Below are positions 59,157 through 64,000 of a DNA stretch of 64,000 nt, in pieces; position 1 is the first letter of the stretch; every line of letters starts with the position of its first letter. The notes beneath the pieces were generated by a model. That model worked only from the letters and a program-made list of their open reading frames with translations, ran no database searches and had not been told where the DNA came from. The DNA is from Eleftheria terrae. Its GTDB lineage: Bacteria; Pseudomonadota; Gammaproteobacteria; Burkholderiales; Burkholderiaceae_C. The stretch covers positions 806,001-870,000 of the forward strand of contig NZ_CP106951.1 in assembly GCF_030419005.1 (NCBI RefSeq), read 5' to 3'. Made by a program: the position numbers and the translations under genes.

Positions 59157-60350
59157 TCAGATGGCCGCCAGCGCCTGCGCCAGGTCGTTCTTCAGGTCGG
59201 CCGCGTCCTCGATGCCGACCGACAGGCGCACCAGGCCGTCGCCGATGCCCAGACGGGCGCGTTGCTCCGCGGGAATGGTGGCGTGCGTCATGATCGCCGG
59301 ATGCTCGATCAGGCTCTCGACGCCACCCAGGCTCTCGGCCAGCGAGAACAGCTCGCAGCGCTCCAGGAAGCGCCGTGCACCGGCCTCGTCGGTCGCCAGG
59401 TCCAGCGAGATCATGCCGCCAAAGCCGCGCATCTGCCGGCGCGCCAGCTCATGCTGGGGATGCGACGTGAGGCCCGGGTAGCGCACCTGCGCCACCTTGG
59501 GCTGGCTCTCCAGCCATTGCGCCAGCTGAAGGGCATTGCTGCAATGGCGCTCCATGCGCAGTGCCAGCGTCTTCACGCCGCGCAATGCCAGGAAGCTGTC
59601 GAAGGGCCCGGCGATGGCGCCAACCGCGTTCTGCAGGAAGCCCAGGCGCTCGGCCCATTCGGCCTGGCGCGCCTCGCGCCCCACCACCGCGATGCCGCCG
59701 ATGACATCGGAGTGGCCGTTCAGGTACTTGGTGGTCGAGTGCACCACGATGTCGAAGCCCAGCGACAGGGGGCGCTGCACCCAGGGGCTGGCAAAGGTGT
59801 TGTCGGCCACCGTGATGATGCCCCGCGAGCGGCAGACCTCGGCAATGGCGGCCAGGTCGGCCAGCTTCAGCAGCGGGTTGCTGGGCGTTTCGACCCAGAC
59901 CATGCGGGTCTCGGGGCGCAGGGCATCGACCAGGCGCTGCGGATCGGACAGGTCGACAAAGCTGAAGCTGTGACCCGCGCTGCGCCGCCGCACGCGCTCG
60001 AACAAGCGGTAGGTGCCGCCGTAGAGGTCGTCGCCGGCGACGATGTGCGCACCGGCGTCCAGCAGTTCCAGGACGGTCGAGATGGCGGCCAGGCCCGAAG
60101 CGAAGGCAAAGGCCTGCACGCCGTCTTCCAGATCGGCGACACACCGCTCCAGGGCCCAGCGGGTCGGGTTGTGCGAGCGGCCGTAATCCAGGCCCTTGTG
60201 CACCCCCGGGCTCTGCTGCACGTAGGTGGAGGTGGCATAGATGGGCGGCATGATGGCGCCGGTCGACGGGTCGGGCGACTGGCCGGCGTGGATCACGCGA
60301 GTGGCGAAGCCGAGGGCGTCGGCGCTGGGTTCGATGCGGTCTTGGGTCAT
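59157..60350 (-). CDS. Cystathionine gamma-lyase / gamma-synthase family PLP enzyme
   Basis: 397 residues. The PLP lysine is Lys208 in VVHSTTKYLNGHSD; other family blocks are ATSTYVQ, DYGRSHNPTRWALE, FASGLAAI, ETPSNPLLKL, ADNTFASP and SLGGVESLIEHP. The family splits or makes cystathionine. Because the gene overlaps a cystathionine beta-synthase by ATGA, gamma-lyase activity (cystathionine to cysteine, the second step of reverse transsulfuration) is the best guess; gamma-synthase cannot be excluded from sequence alone. Confidence 0.9.
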   Translation of the reverse strand: MTQDRIEPSADALGFATRVIHAGQSPDPSTGAIMPPIYATSTYVQQSPGVHKGLDYGRSHNPTRWALERCVADLEDGVQAFAFASGLAAISTVLELLDAGAHIVAGDDLYGGTYRLFERVRRRSAGHSFSFVDLSDPQRLVDALRPETRMVWVETPSNPLLKLADLAAIAEVCRSRGIITVADNTFASPWVQRPLSLGFDIVVHSTTKYLNGHSDVIGGIAVVGREARQAEWAERLGFLQNAVGAIAGPFDSFLALRGVKTLALRMERHCSNALQLAQWLESQPKVAQVRYPGLTSHPQHELARRQMRGFGGMISLDLATDEAGARRFLERCELFSLAESLGGVESLIEHPAIMTHATIPAEQRARLGIGDGLVRLSVGIEDAADLKNDLAQALAAI

Positions 60351-61720
60351 GACAAGGTCTTGCGCAGGTGGTTGAGCAGGTCGAAGCGGGTGATCAGGCC
60401 GTGCAGTTGCGCGCCGTCCGCGATGATGGCGACCAGCCCGCGGGCCAGCACCGCACGCAGCGCAGCCAGGTCGGCACTGGGCGCCAGGGTCTCGAGTTCG
60501 GTGGTCATGGCAGAGGCAACGCTGTGGCCATAGCGGGCGGGGTCTTCCTGCACGTCGATCAGCACGTCGGATTCGTCGATCACGCCGACCAGCCGGCCGT
60601 CGTCCAGCACCGGCAGCTGGGAGACCTCGGCCTGGCGCATGCGCTTGAAGGCGGTGAGCAGGGTGTCCTGCGGCGCCACGCTGACCACCGTGCCTTCGTC
60701 GAGCCGGCGGGCGATGAGGTCGCGCAGGTCGCCGTAGAGCGGCCGCTTGAGCAGGCCTTCATCGATCATCCAGCTGTCGTTGTAGACCTTGGACAGATAG
60801 CGCGTGCCGGTGTCGCAGACAAAGGTGACGACGCGCTTGGGCTGGGTCTGCGCACGGCAGTAGCGCAGCGCGGCCGCCAGCAGCGTGCCGGTGGAGGAGC
60901 CACCGGCAATGCCTTCGGCCCGCAGCAATTCGCGCGCGGCCCCGAAGCTCTCGGTGTCGGAGATGGAGTAGGCGTGCTTGACGCCGCTCAGGTCGGCAAT
61001 CGAGGGCACGAAGTCTTCGCCGATGCCCTCCACCGCCCACGAGCCGGCGTCACCATGGCGGCCGGTCAGCACCTGGTCGCACAGGATGGAGCCGACCGGG
61101 TCGGCAAGCACGAACTCGACGTCCGGCCGCACGCGACGGAAGTAGCGCGTCAGGCCGGTCAGCGTGCCGCCGGAGCCGACACCGACGACGATGGCGTCGA
61201 TTTCATGCCCCGCCTGCTCCCAGATCTCGGGCCCGGTGCTCTGCTCGTGCGCCAGCGGGTTGGCCGGGTTGTTGAACTGGTCGGCATAGAAGGCGCCGGG
61301 AATGTCCCGGGCCAGGCGGGCGGCATAGTCCTGGTAGTAGTCGGGATGGCCCTTGCCGACATCCGAGCGGGTGGTGTGCACTTCGGCACCCAGGGCCTTC
61401 AGGTGCAGCACCTTTTCAGTGGACATCTTGTCGGGCACCACCAGCACCACCCGATAGCCCTTGGCACGGGCCACCAGGGCCAGGCCCAGGCCGGTGTTGC
61501 CCGCAGTGGCCTCGACCACGGTGCCACCTTCTCGCAGGCGGCCGTCGCGTTCGGCGGCCTCGATCATCGTCAAGGCAATGCGGTCCTTGATGGAGCCGCC
61601 CGGATTCTGCGATTCCAGCTTCAGGAACAGCTGGCAGGGGCCAGTCTCCAACCGCGTGACGGGCAGGAGTGGCGTGCGACCGATGAGGTCCAACACGGCC
61701 GGTCGCTGGGATGTGGGCAT
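60347..61720 (-). CDS. Cystathionine beta-synthase with CBS-pair domain
   Basis: 457 residues. The PLP domain has Lys45 in PGGSIKDRIAL, the TAGNTG loop and the phosphate-binding GSGGTLTG. A C-terminal CBS pair (about 330-457: VVSVAPQDTLLTAF, VSQLPVLDDGRLVGVIDESD, and GLITRFDLLNHL) probably senses an adenosyl ligand. It condenses serine and homocysteine to cystathionine. The start at 61720 has a GAGGAGG site. It is coupled to the gamma-lyase gene by an ATGA overlap, giving a two-gene methionine-to-cysteine operon. Confidence 0.92.
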   Translation of the reverse strand: MPTSQRPAVLDLIGRTPLLPVTRLETGPCQLFLKLESQNPGGSIKDRIALTMIEAAERDGRLREGGTVVEATAGNTGLGLALVARAKGYRVVLVVPDKMSTEKVLHLKALGAEVHTTRSDVGKGHPDYYQDYAARLARDIPGAFYADQFNNPANPLAHEQSTGPEIWEQAGHEIDAIVVGVGSGGTLTGLTRYFRRVRPDVEFVLADPVGSILCDQVLTGRHGDAGSWAVEGIGEDFVPSIADLSGVKHAYSISDTESFGAARELLRAEGIAGGSSTGTLLAAALRYCRAQTQPKRVVTFVCDTGTRYLSKVYNDSWMIDEGLLKRPLYGDLRDLIARRLDEGTVVSVAPQDTLLTAFKRMRQAEVSQLPVLDDGRLVGVIDESDVLIDVQEDPARYGHSVASAMTTELETLAPSADLAALRAVLARGLVAIIADGAQLHGLITRFDLLNHLRKTLS

Positions 61721-61740
61721 GACAGCCTCCTCTGCTTGAA

Positions 61741-61792
61741 CGTGTGATACACGGGAGTGGCGCTGGGCCGATGTTCGCTGCTTGGGCGAACA
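61741..61792. promoter_or_regulatory. Two dyad symmetries upstream of the cystathionine operon
   Basis: A perfect palindrome CGTGT-GAT-ACACG lies at 61741-61753, 21 bp before the CBS start, and a second dyad TGTTCGC-N7-GCGAACA lies at 61772-61792. Both have the size of operators for dimeric regulators. No regulator gene is adjacent. Confidence 0.4.
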
Positions 61793-62088
61793 CCGGCGCC
61801 GAAAGGGTTGCTGGGGTCGCATCCTTCACGCCCGCTGCCGCCCTGTCTTTGCGGCAGCGCGGCCCCCGCTTGTGGCGAAGGGCGCCACGATAAGCGAAGG
61901 CCTGTCGGCAGCCTAACTCGCAATTCGAATGAGGTCATGCAGCGAAGTCATGACGCCCTGACGACTCCATCAGGCGCGCTGCCACGTGAGGGCAGGCGAC
62001 ACTCGCTCACCCCAGCGGCTGCACCGGCGCTTTTCCGGGAATTTCCAGGGTATTAGGAAATTTCCGAGCTGTATGGAAAAATCAGGAA
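61793..62088. promoter_or_regulatory. Intergenic region before the ATPase gene, with twin GGAA-TTTCC palindromes
   Basis: No gene seen. Two related palindromes GGAATTTCC (62038-62046) and GGAAATTTCC (62056-62065) start 18 bp apart, within an AT-rich patch directly before the ATPase ATG. The rest of the interval is GC-rich without clear motifs. Confidence 0.4.
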
Positions 62089-63201
62089 ATGCGGATCGAC
62101 TCCTGGCGCTATCCGCGCCCGCAACTCGCTGCCCACTACCTCGGCCTGCTGGCTGACGCCCCGCGCCGGCCCCTGGCCGTGTTCGGACCGCGGCAGATCG
62201 GCAAGACCTACTTCCTGACGCACGACCTCACCGAGGCGGCCGAGCAGCAGGACCTGAGGCCGCTGTACGTCGACCTGTGGAGCCAGCCGGACCCGCTGGG
62301 CGCCATCAACACCGCGCTGGCCACCGCCCTGCGCGAGTTGACCAGCAAGCTGCAGCGCACCCCGGTGACGCGGGTGGGCGCCTTCGGCCTGAGCGTGGGC
62401 CTGGCGGCACCGCCCGCGCTACCCGCGGGCAGCGACCCGGCGGCCTGGCTGGCCTCGCAGTTCGCCGAGCTGCGCCGCCTGGAGCCGCAACGGCCAGTCC
62501 TGCTGATGCTGGACGAAGCGCAGACGCTCGGCAAGTCCGGCGCCGGGGATGCCGCGATGAAGGCCATTCGCGCACTGTTCAACGCCTACCCCCACGGCCT
62601 GCTGCTGCTACTCACTGGCTCTTCCCGCTCGCAACTGCTGTCCCTGGTGGGCGACCACAGCAAGACCGCCTTCAAGCTCGCCGCGCACATGGACTTCCCG
62701 CTGCTGGGCATGGAGTTCGTCGCCTTCGTGGCCGAGCGCTACCGCGCCGCCAGCCGGCGCGAGGTGCCGCTGCCAGAGCTGGACTGGGCGTTCTCGCAAT
62801 TGCTGCACCGGCCCGGCGAGATGATCGACTTCGTGCGCTACTGGATCACCGACGCCCCGGGTCGCGATGCGGCCGAAGCGCTGGCCCGCTTCAAGCAGGT
62901 CAACAGCCCTGACCAGTTGTTCGAGGAGGTCTACGCCGGCTGCACCGCACTGCAGCGAGCGGTATTGCGCGAACTGGTCAGCGAGGCACCGCAGCTGTTC
63001 TCGAAAGCCACCCGCGAGCGCGTCGCTGCCGCACTGGGCCTGGCCGACCCGGTGGCGCCTGCCTCGGTGGCCAATGCCATCCAGCAGCTGGAAGCCCAGG
63101 GCATCCTCGGCAAGGTGCAACGGGGCCGCTATGCCTTCGAGGACGAGGGCTTCCGCGCCTGGCTGAAGTCGGCCGCCGCCGCCCCGGGCGAAGCCCGCTG
63201 A
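62089..63201 (+). CDS. AAA ATPase with C-terminal winged-helix-like region
   Basis: 370 residues. Walker A is FGPRQIGKT near residue 35, Walker B is VLLMLDEAQ, and the sensor region reads LLLLTGSSRSQLLSL. This resembles the archaeal-type ATPase_2 family, STAND-like NTPases of mostly unknown role. The C-terminal 80 residues (SKATRERVAAALGL, VANAIQQLEAQGILGKVQRGRYAF) look like a winged helix, so DNA binding is possible. The ATG at 62089 is the first start in frame, but AGGAA touches it directly, so ribosome binding is unusual. It has no partner gene in the window. Confidence 0.72.
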   Translation: MRIDSWRYPRPQLAAHYLGLLADAPRRPLAVFGPRQIGKTYFLTHDLTEAAEQQDLRPLYVDLWSQPDPLGAINTALATALRELTSKLQRTPVTRVGAFGLSVGLAAPPALPAGSDPAAWLASQFAELRRLEPQRPVLLMLDEAQTLGKSGAGDAAMKAIRALFNAYPHGLLLLLTGSSRSQLLSLVGDHSKTAFKLAAHMDFPLLGMEFVAFVAERYRAASRREVPLPELDWAFSQLLHRPGEMIDFVRYWITDAPGRDAAEALARFKQVNSPDQLFEEVYAGCTALQRAVLRELVSEAPQLFSKATRERVAAALGLADPVAPASVANAIQQLEAQGILGKVQRGRYAFEDEGFRAWLKSAAAAPGEAR

Positions 63202-63324
63202 GCCGGCCGCTGCAACATCAGGATGCATATATCAGGACACAGGCGTCCTCTGCCCTCCCCCTATCCTGGCCCGACTGGCGCACCTCGTGGTGCACCGGCC
63301 CCATCCATCAGCTCAGGAGAAGAG

Positions 63325-64000
63325 ATGCCCTCGTCCTCAGGCCCACAGGCTCGCGTTGCCGCCGTCCCCGCGCGTGGCGCGCGGCCGGCGCGCACAGCAG
63401 CCCCCGCCGCCTGGCCGTGTTTCATGCCGGAAAGAAGCGCAACAGGCACCGCCCCCCACCGCTCACTGCTCACCTTGCTGCTGGCCGCGGCCTTCGCGGC
63501 CGGAGGCGGCAAGGCCGTGGCCCAGCCGGCCGGCGGCCCCGCGGCCCAGCCGACCGCCGTCGCGCCGGCCGCAGCGCGGTCCGACCTGAGCGAGCCGCGG
63601 CTGAAGGACATCGCGATGCAGCTGGTGTCGAGTGCGGAGAACTCGTCGCTCGAATGGCGCGAGCAGTACAAGTACATCGAAGACATCGACGACGGCCGCG
63701 GCTACACCGCCGGCATCGTCGGCTTCTGCTCGGGCACCGGCGACATGCTGATGGTGGTCGAGGACTATGCCCGCCGATCGCCCGGCAACCGGCTCGCCAA
63801 CTACCTGCCGGCGCTGCGCCAGCTCTATGGCTCCGATTCTCATGACGGGCTCGACCCGAACTTCACCGCCGACTGGATCCGGGCCGCCCAGGACCCGGCT
63901 TTCCGCCAGGCCCAGGACGCGATGCGGGACAGCATCTACTTCAACCCGGCGCTGCAGCAGGCCAAGCAGGACGGGCTGCGGGCCTTGGGCCAGTTCATCT
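63325..64000 (+). CDS. Chitosanase, GH46 family (3' end beyond the window)
   Basis: The frame runs open from the ATG at 63325, which has AGGAGA 5 nt upstream, to the window end (225 codons). A long Ala/Pro/Arg-rich N-terminus leads to a hydrophobic signal segment SLLTLLLAAAFAAGGGKAVA (about 48-67). The GH46 core starts near residue 90: the proton donor Glu105 is in SSAENSSLEW and the second catalytic Asp123 in YIEDIDDGRGYT, spaced 18 residues apart as in Streptomyces N174 chitosanase; GIVGFCSGTGDML follows. It is secreted and hydrolyses chitosan. An in-frame ATG at 63424 would give a more normal signal peptide. Confidence 0.9.
   Translation, partial: MPSSSGPQARVAAVPARGARPARTAAPAAWPCFMPERSATGTAPHRSLLTLLLAAAFAAGGGKAVAQPAGGPAAQPTAVAPAAARSDLSEPRLKDIAMQLVSSAENSSLEWREQYKYIEDIDDGRGYTAGIVGFCSGTGDMLMVVEDYARRSPGNRLANYLPALRQLYGSDSHDGLDPNFTADWIRAAQDPAFRQAQDAMRDSIYFNPALQQAKQDGLRALGQFI

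Overview
The window is GC-rich, gene-dense DNA that looks like a betaproteobacterial (Burkholderiales) chromosome, probably from the Rubrivivax / Leptothrix / Roseateles / Caldimonas side of the order. That placement is inferred from base composition, a phaC-phaA-phaB polyhydroxybutyrate operon, chorismate lyase, GH46 chitosanase and overall gene style. I saw no rRNA, tRNA, insertion sequence, phage or CRISPR.

Layout. 1-6.8 kb: DUF72 protein, VIT-like membrane protein, penicillin-acylase-family hydrolase, D-2-hydroxyacid dehydrogenase, and a chromate transporter split into two short ChrA halves. 6.8-12.4 kb: DUF302 protein, lipoprotein glycerophosphodiesterase, upp, sirtuin, rlmB, and a divergent ABC ATPase / tesA pair whose start codons overlap. 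12.4-16.3 kb: phaCAB operon read leftward. 16.4-20.1 kb: small membrane protein, pgeF, maiA, ubiC, FAH-family hydrolase, NUDIX hydrolase.

20.2-55.1 kb is the centre of interest: a complete LapA-type adhesin system. lapB and lapC (type I secretion ABC transporter and membrane-fusion protein) precede one 8,446-codon gene (24336-49676) for a giant adhesin. The adhesin has an N-terminal retention module with a Pro-Ala-Ala-Gly LapG-type site, one divergent plus 30 near-identical 186-residue units in perfect register, two PA14-like modules around nine 110-residue repeats, RTX nonapeptides and a C-terminal secretion signal. After a strong terminator come, leftward, lapG (periplasmic cysteine protease), lapD (degenerate GGDEF-EAL c-di-GMP receptor) and two small genes of unknown function, the first interrupted by an in-frame TGA. 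lapE (TolC-like) is divergent from lapG. By analogy with Pseudomonas fluorescens, secretion through LapE-LapB-LapC leaves the adhesin anchored at the surface, and LapD holds LapG off while c-di-GMP is high.

55.1-64 kb: acyltransferase, subtilisin-like protease with an overlapping propeptide-like gene, cystathionine beta-synthase plus cystathionine gamma-lyase (reverse transsulfuration), an AAA ATPase, and the start of a secreted chitosanase cut by the window end.

The most unusual observations are the size and internal duplication history of the adhesin array, a sigma-28-like promoter upstream of it, a possible structured RNA element present upstream of both the small-gene pair and the acyltransferase, and several genes with a -10-like box placed so that their mRNAs could be leaderless. 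All were read by eye; no similarity search or folding program was run.
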